A stretch of DNA of 64,000 nucleotides from Mesocentrotus franciscanus (Eukaryota; Echinodermata; Echinoidea; Camarodonta; Strongylocentrotidae): contig CP137666.1 in NCBI GenBank assembly GCA_037976565.1, positions 5,002,060 through 5,066,059 of the forward strand, read 5' to 3'. The translations under genes were made by a program, and so were the position numbers. The notes below the pieces were generated by a model. The model was not told the origin of the DNA. It did no database searches and worked only from the letters and a program-made list of their open reading frames with translations. Within the stretch, counting starts at the first letter, position 1; every line of letters starts with the position of its first letter. Below, one piece after another: positions 1 through 14,600 of this stretch.

Positions 1-2132
1 CAAGCTTTTTCACCACCCGTTTTATGCGTCTATTGACGATGGTGCAAGTATACTATCAAACAACTGACTGATCTTGTGAAGTGAGCAAATAGAGACCCTG
101 CCAAATAGGTAGGCTGGACCTGAATAGCAATTCTTGACAATTTCACTCCTTATCCACTTGCTAGATTTTGATCTACATGACATGTCCATCTCCCCAACGT
201 GAAATGCTGAATATTAAATGGTTTCATCTACAGTCTCATACTATTCGTATTGCACTTTTCACATATGGACATAGCACTTTGGATTCTCAGATATTCTACA
301 GATGGTCTTAGACACATGCTGTGGTGACAAGTGCTCCAAAATATATATATCGGACACTAACCGTTATCTTATACTTCAAAACAGACCAAAGACTGTACCT
401 AAACCTAAACCTAATCTAAAACCTAATTGCAACCCCATAACTTCCCCTATATCTTTGACTATCCATGGCAATTGTTGCAAGAGCATTATGTCAGAGCAGC
501 TCTGTAAATCATATGTGTTATTTTATGAGATAAGATGAGACAAAAGCGCTTATTTCCATTTCATCTGCACAGTACTGACCTTTGACATATGAATTGTATC
601 TCTCTGACTGCAGAGCATCAACACAGCTTTAACGTTTCTAATGACATTATAACTTCTCATGTTATATCATGATTGCTGATATCTTCATTAATGGCAGTAC
701 ATTGGGTTCACAAATTGAGTGAGCAAATACATCATGATCAAAGATAGAGTAGGCATCACACATTTGTAGATGCCCTCTATTGACAAACTGGAATAGCATG
801 TTTGCTCTTGAGTACCTGGGCTTTAGAGTTTCCCTTCATGTTCATGTTAAAAGGTATCTATTTAATGATCGGGGACACTAAAACAATTAGCTCTGATTGT
901 GATTTTTACTTTCATTTAGAATGATTTTTGTGATATTTAGGAAGAATGAAATTTAGCTACTTGTTGGAATAAATTTAGCAATAAGGTTTCGATGATAGAA
1001 GATATTCCTACCATCTGTTTTTCCCCCAGATATGTTGATACCATTCTGGAATTCTGGGGGGAGGGCAAGAATGAAAGGGGGGGGGGAGAGAATATATCTA
1101 TTATATCCCTAAACGTTAAACATACAAGTTTAGGAATCTCTTTTCCCTGTAAAACTTCCCTATCCATTGATGCTCAATGTCTTAATTGAATGAGGCAATG
1201 TCTTGGAAACAATGAATCTTAGAATGTTTCATCCCTTGGGCTGAAATTCCTATTCATGAGCCAATCAAACCGCTGGTCAATCATTGTTGGCAGTAGTAAG
1301 TACAAGAGTGAGTTATTTACAGACATCTCGACTCATGCAATTAAACTTGCTCTAATTTTCTGTTCCAATTTCGGAACAGTTCCATATTGCGAGTGACTTA
1401 TTGACCGTGACTCTGGGCTATGGGTGATGAGGAAGGCAAGATTTGTAAAAATTCAAGCCAGCGATTGGGATATGAGGTTTAGACGAGACATAGAATAGGA
1501 TGTTCCTGTAGCTTTGAGCTGCACCTGAGGAAAATAAAATAATATTATCAGAACTACATGTAGTAAATTTTTTAAAAGTATAGAATACCACAGCTGCCAC
1601 TGAATGAACATTCTAATACTTCAAATTTTGTTCACGTCCATAACCATACATTGTAAAAATTATCTATGAGTAACAAAACATTTGTTCTATGAATTTATCA
1701 AAGATAATCCGTGGTTTAAACTTCCACACTGGACTAAAATATGCATGAACAAGTGTCTATTACTCACTCATGGGACATGAGGACACACACATACTACGCT
1801 TATGAAGGTTTAAGATGACCGTACTTTGAAGTTATCTGTGTTGTCAGAGTGACTTCCTACCCAAATCATATGGAAGTGAAGATGGAAATGATGAACGTTT
1901 TTGTTAATATTTCAGATTCTCTGTCTAAAAAGTCTTTTTGTATTAAAACCTCAATTTTCTTGATTTATCTCAGGGTTAAGTATGTGTGGAAGACATCCGC
2001 TTGGTCAGAGTGTGACATCCTACCAGGATCATCTTGAAATCAAGATGGAGATGATGAGGATTTTTGCTAAGATTTCAGATTATCTTTCTAACATCTGTCT
2101 GATGAAACCTAAATTTTCTTGGTTTATCTCAG
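1..2132 (+). other. THSD7 intron upstream of first in-window exon
   Basis: AT-rich sequence with no supported exon before 2133. It contains a short degenerate CCTAAA stretch (about 396-430), a poly-G tract near 1078-1087, and, at its end, decayed duplicate copies of exon 1 (1861-2132). The THSD7 promoter and first exons must lie to the left. Confidence 0.6.
1974..2072 (+). pseudogene. THSD7A: Dead duplicate of THSD7 exon 1 with intact acceptor
   Basis: Near-copy of exon 1 about 159 bp upstream, preceded by the same tttatctcag acceptor and encoding KYVWKTSAWSECDILPGSS before an in-frame TGA at 2035-2037. It then runs into sequence resembling its own downstream intron rather than a donor. A still shorter copy (exon 3' part only) starts at about 1861. 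Tandem duplication of exon and flank, now decayed. Confidence 0.8.
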
Positions 2133-2287
2133 GGTGAAGTATGTCTGGAAGACATCAGCTTGGTCAGAGTGTGACATCCTACCAGGATCGTCTGGAAGTG
2201 AAGACGGAGATGAGGATGAAGAAAGGGGACCATGTGGTGGAGGGCTGGCATCTAGAGAAGTGTTCTGCACCCATGTAAATGATACAG
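2133..2287 (+). CDS. THSD7A: THSD7 exon 1 of window: TSP1 repeat
   Basis: Acceptor tttatctcag, donor gtaagaag; enters in phase 2 (one base completes a codon) and leaves in phase 1. Encodes VKYVWKTSAWSEC, an acidic insert (GSEDGDEDEE) and CGGGLASREVFCTHVNDT. This corresponds to the human repeat with TTEWTEC and CGGGIQTREVYC. Decayed partial copies of this exon lie on both sides of it. Confidence 0.88.
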
Positions 2288-3588
2288 GTAAGAAGTTTTA
2301 AATATATAAGGCTGGTGCTCATAAAAGTGTGGTGTTAAAATTTAGTCCAGGTTTAACTGCAACTAAGTGGGTAGAGTTAGTCCGCTGAGTTATGTGCCAA
2401 CTGTCAATTCTGCATCCCATTAAATAATATCATAATTCATATAAAATGTCGAAATCACTTGCTCATTCTATTTTCATTAGTAGATTATTTTTCAATTATT
2501 CATTTTGTTAACAATTTACAGTAAAAGTTACAGAATATAGATTGACATTTTACAATCCATAAATTAGAGTACAAGGTTGCATGTTAACCATAATTATAAC
2601 AATGATAGCTAAGAAAGTCTTCAGCAGTCACGTTGATGATACTGGTAAGAAAGAGATGACTACAATACAACTGTTGAGAGCCCAGAAGGGTATTAACCCT
2701 GTGTCATTAGATTTGAATGAATACCCTTCTATGGGAAAAATACAATAAAGGAAATCTTCTTTACCCCTGTGAGTAGGACAGATAATAAGGTGGTAAATGC
2801 CAATGATTGTAAAATGGTATGGTACATAAAAATATCTTCTGCACCCATGTGAGAAGATATGAAAATAATGTAAGGTCTTCGAAACTAATGTCAGATTTAC
2901 AGGTAAACAGATGGCAAATGCAATTATTGTAAGTGTAATGAAAGATATAGTCAGATACCATCTCTTCCAATTACCAGCTGAATATTTTTCAGACATTTTG
3001 TCCCTTATTAGACCTTGTCCTGCAAGTTAGGCATTGTCCATGAAAATCTGATTTATATTCAAGTACATATATATCTACAGTACACAAATAAGATGTACAT
3101 TTTATATGTAGAGTATGCATAGTTAATGCATCTATACAATGATTCATCAGTGATAGTAATATATGGAATTAATATTTAACAAGTGATGTCCTTGTGTGGA
3201 TTATAATTATTGTTGTTTCCTGCAGCCCATATGACCTCCATGTTTTAACCAATTTTTATCAATGATTTTAAAGTTCTGTGCAGTTTACTAACTCTAAATC
3301 TAGGCACATATATTTTTGATGTCATCCTGAAATTGAAAGTGACAGCTTTATTTCCCTAATTCTTAAATTGCAGTGTTCCCCAACAGAGTGCTAATTAAGA
3401 TGGGCACAAGCCCAAGGCTCTTTTTGAAATCACGTTTTTTAATCAAACACCAATCATTGTAAATTAGCTCTTCTCTCGAATAGAATAGATGTTATCTGTA
3501 CTCACAATGGCTTATAGTAGTAGTAATCTCCTCCCGTCTATTCATCTCTCTATATGTCTGTCTATCATGCAGATTGTCTTTTTCGTTC

Positions 3589-3642
<54 letters not shown>

Positions 3643-6600
3643 AACAGCTACACACAAACAAACCCTTACTCCCATTCTCCCTCTCTACCCTCTCTTTCTC
3701 ACTCTCCTCCTTCCTCTCTTTCTATGTCATGTGCATACACATATACACAATACACATGTCCACATAATCTCTCTGTTGTCCTCTTTCGCTTTCCTTTCTG
3801 CTTCTTTTCTCCTGTTCTTCTTCTCTTCTCTACTTTCTACATGTGTTCTGTATTCCCTTTCCTACATTTGTCCATTTCCATATTCCCTTTTAGCCCACCC
3901 CATTAACTTTTCTTTAAATATATAATTGCCCTAATGCTACCTTCTGTCCATAAACATCCTTGTTTGCCAAGTATTAGATTATGTATAGCATTGGGAATTG
4001 GAACCAATTTAAAGCATCATGCCTCTCCTCTTCTCCCCTCATTCCTGCAATCAGTGACTACATTCAAACTACTTTCTTACTTTTGGAAGTGTTTTTTAAG
4101 AAGAATGAGGCAGAAACTACATCTGATTGCCCCTGTGTATAGCAATAAATCTGTCCTGATTGCTCAAGATTGTCTTCATTCATTGAAGCTCTGATTTTTA
4201 GCAGGACTGTTATGTGCAGTTGCTGAGTGGTGTGGAGACCCCCTACCTGAAGAATTAAGCAACTAATTCAATCAGTGAATCCTACATCTAGGCAATATTC
4301 CTATTCCGAGAGAGTTTTTATAATGATTATCTTCCATCCTTAAAGGCAGGAAAATCATGTTCTTAAGTCCCCAAAACAAAGTCTAAAGGCACTACATCAA
4401 ATTGCCATCAATGAAACTGAGAGGCTAGTACTTAATATGGTAGGCCTATTTTCTATAGAATGTAAAAAGTGAACATATTGGCTATTACTGAGTCAGTTCA
4501 GGGGTCCTTACCTTTTAAAACTTCTGAGATATTAGAACTTTTAAAATAGCAAGAAGAGTTGAAAATAACAACTTACTGTCTATGATGCACAACATGTGAA
4601 TGTAGAGATTTGTTCGCCATTATCTTTGTATGCTCCTTTCATGTACATATTTGTGAAAGCGAATTCCTGCAGTAAAAGAGCTTATAAGATTAGATCAAAT
4701 AAACCAAGTCAAACAGATTCAACATGTGAACCAATATGGGAATGGATTACGCCTTTAAATCGCCCTCCGAGATTGACGTGAATTAGTTTCATTCAGCGCT
4801 AGTATTTACAGACAAATTTCAGTCTGTTTGTGCTGAAATCCCACGTGATGCTGCCGCAGGAAGTATTTGCGGGTGTTATGGACGTCACCGTTTGACATTT
4901 TACGGAGGGAAGGTGTCGCTCCAGCATTCCTTTACCTGGTAGTTTGGATCTAGTCTGCCAAAAGGAGACTTTTATTCATTCTTGTATGCATGAACAGAAT
5001 CAATTTTATTCCCAAAATCAACCATTCCTTGGTGCATTAGAAATATATTTACGGTTATGCAATCACCATTTACATAGAACTATTATAGGTCACTTAATTT
5101 TTGTGTTTATTTTGTTATTATTGCATGAAATCTATAAATGAGACTGAAAACTTAGAAAAATGCCATTCACCTGCTGCGAAAGTGCATTTGTGGTTGCCGT
5201 GGCAATAGGATGATGGTGAGAGTTCAATTCTTAGCATGCATTGCAGTGGTTCTCTATTTATATCTTCTTTATTGAGAGATATCCAGGGAAGATGCAATAG
5301 TGAGCAAACTAGAAACCACCCATGGGCAGTTTTGACTATTCTGTATGGTTCCTAGGGTTCCAAATCATAGGAAAGTATTGAAGTAAACTTAATTTCTCAA
5401 TGTAATCATAATACGGTTTTATCTAACCAGGATAATTTGGTCAGTATCTGTATTGCTCTATGATATGCAGTCCTAATTCAGAATTGTACTTTCCGATATT
5501 ATGTCACTTATCCTGCTGTTATCATAGTTTGTTAAAACTTGGTGCATAACATATTTTCACTATATAATTATCTTTTTTATTGGGGGTTTGGAACACATTG
5601 TTTATTGTAAAAAATGTCAGTTATCACCCTGCCTTATCATCAAATCTGGTATTCCTGCACTAGTCATTCAATGATTTTGACAAGTCATCTGATAAGGGAA
5701 AATGATCTTGTGGTATTTGCTGCCAGTCATCAAGGCAAGCAGGATGACAGAAGTAATAATTACAAACAATTATTGTCATAACTTAGCTTCATGTTTCATT
5801 GGATGGTACTCATCCAGTGAAGTAAAAACAATTCTCCCACATAGTAAACAGAAAGGAATGAGATGTTGTTAAGAGTAACCAGAAGAATAAAATAATATAT
5901 CTAAAATCAAGCAAAGTTAAGCTAACTTGGTAATTGTTGATCTTTTTCATTTTATTTCACTTTTGAAGACCCTGTTATAAAACAGGCCTTTTTAAATTGA
6001 GTAATACATAAAGTTATGAAGTTGTAAAAGCAAATATTGTCTATTTGGATCCAGAAGGGCATTAAATCTGTGTTACAATATAATGTGCTAATGCCCTTTT
6101 TTGTTCAAATTAGTATAGTATTAATGACTGCTTTGAGAGAAATAGTTGTTTTTATTCGCTCGAGGGAAGGATACAATTGTGCTATTGCCCGAGGCATGCC
6201 GAGGGCAATAGCCCAATTGTAACTTCGAGAGCGTATAAAACAACTATTTCTCGAATATTAAAGCAGTCATTAATACTTTATATGCCGAAAAAAAGAGTCA
6301 AATTATCAATCAACTGGTAGAACAGGACTGGTTTGTGAGTCACAACTCCCTTTCCTTCCTGTTTAAGCATTGCTGAAAAACACTTAAAAACTCTCGTCGA
6401 GTTGGAAAAATCTTCATGCTTGATGATATCTACCTTGTTACAATTGAGGAAATGACGCTAAAGTCCGAATCTAAAATATAGTTATAGTGATCGACTGCTA
6501 CGAGAGGACTAGCTGTTTTTATTATACGCTCAAGAGATAGACCTAGACCTAGACCTAGTTAGTCTAGTTGTCAGTTGAATCCCCTGCCATCACCCTGAGG

Positions 6601-9600
6601 CGCGCCTGTGCGGGCGGCGCGCCGAGGGGTGAGGGGATTCAACTTTCGCAAGCCAGTATGGCAGTATAGAAACAGCCAGTGCGCGAGTATTAAAGCAGTC
6701 GCTATGACTTTTCACCGACCGTACGAATTATCACAATAATCTACCAAGAATTCTTACCTTAATTAGCCTTTTATTGAGTAAAGATTGGTTAAAACATCAC
6801 AGAAAATCTGAGACACTGTCGAGTCTGTTAATCTTTGCTAGCAAAATGACGTGACTGAAATTTTCAAGCAATTAAAAACCTAAAATGTAGCGACTATGAA
6901 ATTATCGCACAAAAAAAATTAATGTAAGGTGTCCGTGCTCAGCAAGACTGAACTAATTTCCCGGTAACTGGAATTTTGCCGGGATTTTTTAACTATTTTT
7001 TAAGACTATTACATGGCTTTGGCATATTTCTTGAAAATAGTTAAAACAACGACTGCAATTTCGACCAATCAGATGGCTGGATTTCTTAAGTGAGGTATAT
7101 AAATGAATATATAGTTTCTATAGTTTCTATAGTTTTCAAACTAGCTCCTTATCTTCCCTTTACTTTATTGAATGCAATAACTGAACCTTTGTCTCTTTTT
7201 ATTCTACAGCATCCATGCCACTTCCATATGACCTCTGTGACCCCGAAGACCGACTTGGAACCATAACAGACTGTCATGTACCTTGCTCTAAGCCATGCAG
7301 GGTGGGCCCATGGACCAGCTGGGGCCCCTGTATATCATTTGCATGCGATGTGAAAGGGACCAAAAAGGCAAAAGGTAAGAGATGAATTAGACCTCAAGCC
7401 ATTAAAATTTTAAAAGGAATCCTGTGGCTGGCTGATGATATATACATGTAGGGGATCATTGTATGCTAGGCTAAGCTAGCCTAAAGTACAGAAACAAGAC
7501 CTGAGAAGCAAGACTATACAATGCAGATTGATACAAGCAGTACAATGAAGACTACATGTGTCTGTGCACAGAGACACTGCAGTCTTATGTAGATGTGAAC
7601 AAACTCTTAGATTCAAAAACATATATGAAATAATCAAACTATGAACTGGATAATCTGAGGCATTCTTCCTCTTATTATTATTGAACATCTTTAGTTCAAA
7701 GATATATTTGTTACACTTTTAAGCCCCCCTTAATTACCTACCTGCTTCTAATGGAAGTATAACTTGAGTATAGATCTCTTGGGAGTTTGTCTTACCTATC
7801 ATCATGTTAAGTTGAATAGAATTATTCTAAAAGTGAAATACAACAAGGTTTTCTTCACTAAAGCCTTCCCCACCCCAAGGGTACCATCATACTTATGATT
7901 ATTGTTCTCTAATTTGATGAATGTGTCCCTATGGGTATTAGTACATGCCATATAAAAGCTCAAAAAGTAAACCCACACTCAACTCTCAAACACTGTCACA
8001 CGGCCGTAATGTTCTTAAAGCCCACAACGGTTGGAAGTCACACAGTTTGAAGAGTGTCATTTTCAGCTTTGTTGACCCAAGAAAGTGACTCATTCTAGTT
8101 TGACTGGACCTCAATATTTGAGTGTGATAGATTGGCCATGACATGTGATAGTGACAGAATAAGGCTCCTTACTTTTATTGATAGTGGGTCAGTTCGGATT
8201 ATTAAGTCAATCTCATTTTGACAAAGTTTTACTGCTCTACCAGCAGTACAATTTATGTACATGGTCTCTTATTTGTAGTTTTTAATTTGATGCCATTCTC
8301 ATGACAGTTTTTTTATGATAAAGGTTTAATCAAATTCAACCCATTTATTCAAATAATAGTAGAGTCTTGTAGCTAATATAAACTCTATTTTTGGAATATA
8401 CAGGCCTCTTCCCTAAACCAGTGTAAAAATCATGAATAAATTTACATTCAGCAGTAAAGTTGTTTTCTGTAGAAATGTACAATCCATTTTTTTTTTAGTC
8501 ATATAGACTATATTATAAATAAGAAAAGCAAAATTCAAAAGTTGCTTTTTTTTTCCTTGGTTATTTTCCTTTTTTTCTTTTCAATCTTGAAATGTATTTT
8601 TAAAGTGTATTTTCACCTTTCTAAATCAAAATGCATTGCAATTTTGAGAGTGAATGCATAGGGTTAATTTAAGGTTAAGCTATAACTAACTGTGTAGTGC
8701 TTGTTTGTCTGGCCGTTTTTGTAATGTTAAGGTGTCTGGAGTGTGATGGATGAGATATGACATATAAAAACGACACTGTCCATGCAATTAACAGGTTGTT
8801 CATTAACTACATTATATGAGGAGGCATGGTAGAGAGGCTTATATAAAGTCATTAAATGTATAGAGTATGGTAGATATTGAAGGATAGAGAAGGGGCCTTG
8901 GACACTGAGGGACAATAGTATCATGTGCTGAGAGCCAGAGGGTATTAACTCTGTGTTATAGCGAATGACTTCGTGCTCTTATCGCATTTAGCAGATGATG
9001 TATGATGCACAGAAGTTGATTAAGGATAAGAGCCAGAATTGCAATGTATATGATGCTTGATGAACCAGCAGGAGATGCTTTCAGACAAAGAGGGTGATTG
9101 TAAATGGGATGATACATACTCTATCTGTACATATAGATGCAGAGAGACAGGGACCTTGGACAGAAAGTGGAAAGAGAGAGAGAGAGAGAAATGGTTGGAT
9201 ATGAAAAGAATACTTTGTTTAGCACTGTATTAAAGACTTTCAAGATATCAATTTCAGGGCAGTTCAATAGTCGAGTGCATCACCTATAAAAGTATACAGA
9301 CCTGACAGTGACATATTACATAATCTGATCATGATTTTGATGGGCAATACAATACAGCATAGAAATTGCCCTTAAGTTAATTTCTTGACAGTCTTTGTGA
9401 CCATGTCTCTTTTTATGAATCATTTAGTTATTTGCATGTGTATGCACAGGAATAGTATTAATAGTTTGGCGATGTAGACTAGCTAGCTACCTGTATCGTG
9501 CATGTTTGTAGTAGCATATTCTGACCACGTATATGTATAGTAAACATTTCTTTCATCTCGCTCCAATAGTCAGCGCGATGAAACCCTTCTTGCCCCATCC

Positions 9601-11569
9601 AGTCCCAGGCTAAATGTTCCATGGAAGAACCCATTAATGATCATACTATCATGTGAGGTTCATTGCCATCTAAATGTGCTTTCCTACATCATTACCTTTC
9701 TGTCGTAGAAGGCATTCAAGCTGATCATTATGCAATGGCTGACATTTGCTTAATGAGTTCTTGTGTCTTTCGCGAGCAATCAAAACAGTCCCCTTGCACG
9801 CAAGCTCTAAGATGCTAAGACATTGTAGCAGCATATTTTACAGACAAACTACCACCCAAGTACACACCTATGTTCAATATGAGTGCCCTTGTGCATTATA
9901 AAAAAACAAGACAGATATATAGCTTCAAGTAATACAAAATTATCTGTTATCCCTTAATTGCATTAGGTATTCGACCATCGACACCAACTGTAGAATATAG
10001 AGTTGTCTGATATTGAGCATTAAAATACAAACCAGGGGAGGGGGGGGGGAGTCATGTGTGTGTGTGTATTTTTTGTGGGCATGTCAGGCAAGAACTCTTC
10101 CACTTTCATTCATTTTAGTTGCCCCCAGATCTTGTACTAACATTCATGTTGAACCCTTGTTTTAGTAGAGTACATGTAATGCTGTAGCCTTAAAGAGTCC
10201 CATGACATTTGTAATGCACTGTGTAATCCCATTTCTGCTCATCATTCTTCATTTTTAAACCTCTAACTTTGCATCTTCTTATCAAGTTTACAAGAGACCT
10301 CCTCATTCATAAAACATCAGTCATTCCAAGACCCGCTAATGGTCTTGTTAATGTAGTAAACATTGAAAGCTAAAAGTGCGGAAAAAGCAGAGCAATCTCA
10401 CTTGGAGTTGATATTCATAAATGCATCCCTGTATGCCGAAATCAATAAAATGATGTTCACAAAATGAAATTAATTATTTTTCTTTTGTTAAGAAATGATA
10501 AGAGGTTCTGGCATCACCTGCTTAGGAAATTAGATCTTCTCTTGTAACAGATGCGCAGAATTTCTTTTAAAGGTACTAGTCAACATTTAAAATGGCGTGA
10601 TGCAAAATGGGAGCTCACTGATACTGGCAGAAAGACTATTTTGGACAATATTTCATAAGAAATAAAATCTGTTGATAATTCAAACACTCTGCATGCTGTT
10701 TTATAAATGCATTTTCCTATTGGATGTAACATTAAATTGAGAATAAAAGGTAATTAGTTTCAAATACTTTTTGATAATCACTCAGGTGAAATTACTTTGC
10801 ACAATTCACCTTCACTTGAGAAACCTTTCAACATACCAAAGCCTTTAAGACACAAGTTCTACCTGTTTGGAGTGCAAAGGATGTAGCTTTCAAAACATAT
10901 ATGTTGAGATGTTTTTTCGTTAACAGGTGATCTATCATATAAACATTTCTGCGAGCTGCTGGCATAACCCATTTCACATACCATGCACTAAAAATAAAAT
11001 TCAAGCAAATTGAATGTGTAAAGAATATGTGGGTCTCTGAACTAGATTTCCGAAATGTAAAGAAAATATCCCTTCAGATATTTGTAGCATGCAACATTGA
11101 AAAAAGACTTTTAACAGGTCTTCTGTTGTAATGTATGAGACGATCTGTCTGCATTCCAGTTGATGTCAACCCGAAGCAAGAAAAGTAGCACTTACACCAA
11201 TTATTTCAAAGAGTGCACCGCCTTATGTTTGATATTGTTCTTTTTTATGAAATGTGAAAATGTAGAGAAAAAGGGAGATACAGAATGAAGGAAGGGAGGA
11301 AAGAGAATAATGGATGGGAATAAAGTGTGATGTAATTAATGCAAGTATGGGAAGAAAGCTGGAGGAATGGAGAGAGAGAGAGAGAGAGAGAGGGGGGATG
11401 AAGGATAATGGAGGAGAAACAGAAATGTGGGATGTAAGTAACGCAAGTATGGAAGGAAAGATGGAGGAATGGAGAGAGAGAGAGAGAGAGAGAGAGAACT
11501 TAAAGTTTGCATATGCAGTTATATATAGCTGGAAAGTTGAGAGATGTACACAAATTTTGGGTATATTTG

Positions 11570-11608
<39 letters not shown>

Positions 11609-14600
11609 ATGGAATTGTATGATTTAAATGCATGAGTTCAAACCCTCCAGCTCTCTCCACCTTTGGGTAGATTGCTTGAACAAATTTAGTTAGTCAGAAA
11701 CCTGGCCATACTAAACTTGAAAGCCCATCATTGGTGGATACGCAAGTAAAACCCAAACAAAATGGCCATGATGTAGAGTATGTTAGATTGAATAGACCAA
11801 CCCATCCATTTCTCATTAAACCTTAACAAAGTTCCCTCCCCTCACATCACGCACCATGACTTTACTCTTTCCTCCGACAGTTAATCTTTATGACGGCAAT
11901 TTTATGAAGATACATGGCTGTTGCTATCGATGTGGAACGAAAACAGGACAACTTCACATTTGCAAATTTTCAAAACATTTTATAAAAGGGGAAATGTTTC
12001 CTGAGATGTATCAGAAAATATTGATGATGTTACATAGCAGACAACTTCTGGAACAAACTGATATGCATCCACTTACATGCTAATCACAAGTCAATGAATA
12101 TTTACCACATTGTGTAGATCTCCATTTGCAGCTAGGTAGTTAAAATTCTAAGCATCAGTAAATTGAAACAAATAAAAAAGAATGAAGAAGTTTAATGTTA
12201 AAAACATAATTTTTTATTATATTATTGGAATAAATACCAGTGCAGAGTGGAGACACTATGATAGAAAATCATTCACATCATCAAGAGAGATTCATATTAT
12301 ATAGTTTATAAACTTTACAAATGAAGGTTCCACAACTTCTTTCATGCTTTAATACCAGTATACAAACATTGACAGTTGAGTTGTAATCAATCATCAAATT
12401 CTGCCCTAGGTAAGCAAACTCTGAAGTTCAAAGTTTTCAGTGCTGCTCAGCTTTCATTTCGATACGTTCTTTTTTAATATTTTCTTTCTTTTCAGAAAAT
12501 GCAGTTATTGACTTTTATCTATATACACTCAGACAGTTGGACATGAAATCATTCCTATGTCCTAGTCAGTTCCTTTAAAGGGAAGGTTGAGTTTTGGTAG
12601 AGAGGAAAAATAACTTGGGTGCTTTCTCATTTTGTATGTCAGTTTGGAAGAATATCATAGTAGAAATGTATCATGAACAGGACTGCTTTTAAAGTGCCCT
12701 CATATTCGAAATATCAAAAACATTGGCTGAAAATTTTGGTCCAAACATTTATGTGTAGTCCCATATGCTCGTTTCTGTGTGCAGTGCATGTGATCTTCAG
12801 CAAGATTGAGTAATTTTCTTTTAAATTTTTTAATCATTTTTAAAACTTCATAGGATTATGTACTACATAATCAACCTTTTCCAATTGCTTCTAGACAGCT
12901 TCTATCACAGTGTAATCACGTGACCAGAACTCAATTTTATCTTTAATTTGCCTGCTGTGACAGAAAGCACTCACAAAATGAAAACAGAATCTATTACTAT
13001 ATAGCTGACGGGATCTTTGGCCACATATGGGTGCAACATCCTTTTGTAAACCTGTCCTCGTATCCTGTTGTCCCGAAGCTAGTTGGATATCTTATGTTGT
13101 GAGCTGGAGTACTGTGACGTGACCTGTATGCCTTTGATTTGACCTTTGTTATGTAAAATATGTCATGAATTCATTGGAATTGCACTGTTGCTTCCTTTTG
13201 AACTCTGTTTTACACGATGGAGAGAGCCGTATTGTTTAGCCGCTAGTGTAATGCAATTGAAACCTTGAACAAATGAAAGATTAATAATTTTGTCCTACAC
13301 GTGACCCAGCATCATTTCTATACATTTTTTTCTTGTTTTATAACGTTTTGTTGTTGTTGGTGTAATTGAAATACAAAATAACCAGAGACATTTTTCAAGG
13401 AAAGTAATCACCAGTTTTTCAAAACTTTTTTCTTCCTGTGATGGCAAATATTGGCATATAGTTGTATCATATAATCAGTTGGGCCTAGCCAGTATTTCAT
13501 AAATCTTGGAGTTTTTATATATTTTGTTATCTTTATAGATATTTGATTTATTCATTATGGTTATATTTTCTTTTCAAAGACAATGAAATATCAGAAATTT
13601 ATCTCTCTGAAATGTTGATGAAAAAAAAAGATTTTATTATGAAGAGTAGCATCTTTTGGGTGTCTTTATTGACATACTTTGCCTATGTAGATGATAATGT
13701 AGAACATATTTCAGCATAGATGTACATGTGACAAACCATGTGTGAGAAGTCATATGCCAATCTGAGATATAACATATGGTGAAATAAGCAATACAGATGG
13801 AATATATCACATAAAGTAATGATCTGTATCTTGCAGTAGGCCTACCCTGGGAAATTTGGTTTAAAATATTACATTAATCTACGGCAAGCAAGATGCACTT
13901 TTTAAACATGATGTAAAATCGCAATGGACATTTTCTTGGAAAGGGGGTTTCATGTTTAAAAAAAAAAAATTAAGTGATAAAACTTTCATCACGTTTTAGG
14001 GTGCCTTTTCACCCCATAATTATTTGGCAAGGAAAGAAAGAAGTGTTCATATTTTGGATGTACTTTCCATCCTAAATTCTCTGGTAAGCCGAAAGATACA
14101 TTGTTCACATTTTAAGTTACTTTTCTGACAAGCTCAAAAAGAACGAAGAAGCCCCCTTCCGCCAGATTATCATATTATTTGGTGTTTTTGACAGCACCTC
14201 AGGAGTATAGTTGCAGCACTTCTTGCACTAGCACCCCAATATCCCCACCATGCAACTCCCAGGTCCATGGTAATGAATTCTCTTCTTTGGTGGACATAAA
14301 TACCTTGATTTTCATACCTCCAAAAGAAATTTTGTGCTGGAAGCAGAGATCAAGCATATGGGAAAGAAACAAGTGTTGCGCGCAAAGATATGTAGAAATT
14401 CATCCCCGGACGGAGTTGCCTAGCTGAAAAGCAGATGAAATTTACTCTAACGGCATGTAGGAAATGTTCCTGACACATGTCGATTCCAGAAAACATATGT
14501 AGGTTGCAGGTGTTTTACAGGTGAGATTTGATTGCAAACCAATTTGAGAGTGTGTCTGACGTTTACTTGTACTTGACATAGTGGATTTAGATTATAGGTG

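Larger units (their letters stand above)
2288..7209 (+). other. THSD7 intron 1 (in window)
   Basis: 4.9 kb. Holds exon 1 echoes, small hairpin repeats (2677-2738, 6050-6103), a TC/CA microsatellite (3592-3642) with pyrimidine-rich flanks to about 3850, two foldback elements (6117-6278, 6492-6702), and otherwise unique AT-rich sequence. A more complex patch lies at 4750-4930. Confidence 0.6.

Noticed and set aside
3489..3925. Open frames rich in Ser, Leu, His and Thr
   Set aside because: They read through a TC/CA microsatellite and its pyrimidine flank; no domain or splice context.
11223..11660. 145-codon open frame on the - strand and a + strand counterpart
   Set aside because: Composed of GA/TC repeats read in frame.
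11856..12083. Nested intronic gene of 75 codons
   Set aside because: No homology, no promoter or poly(A) context, AT-rich composition as in the surrounding intron.
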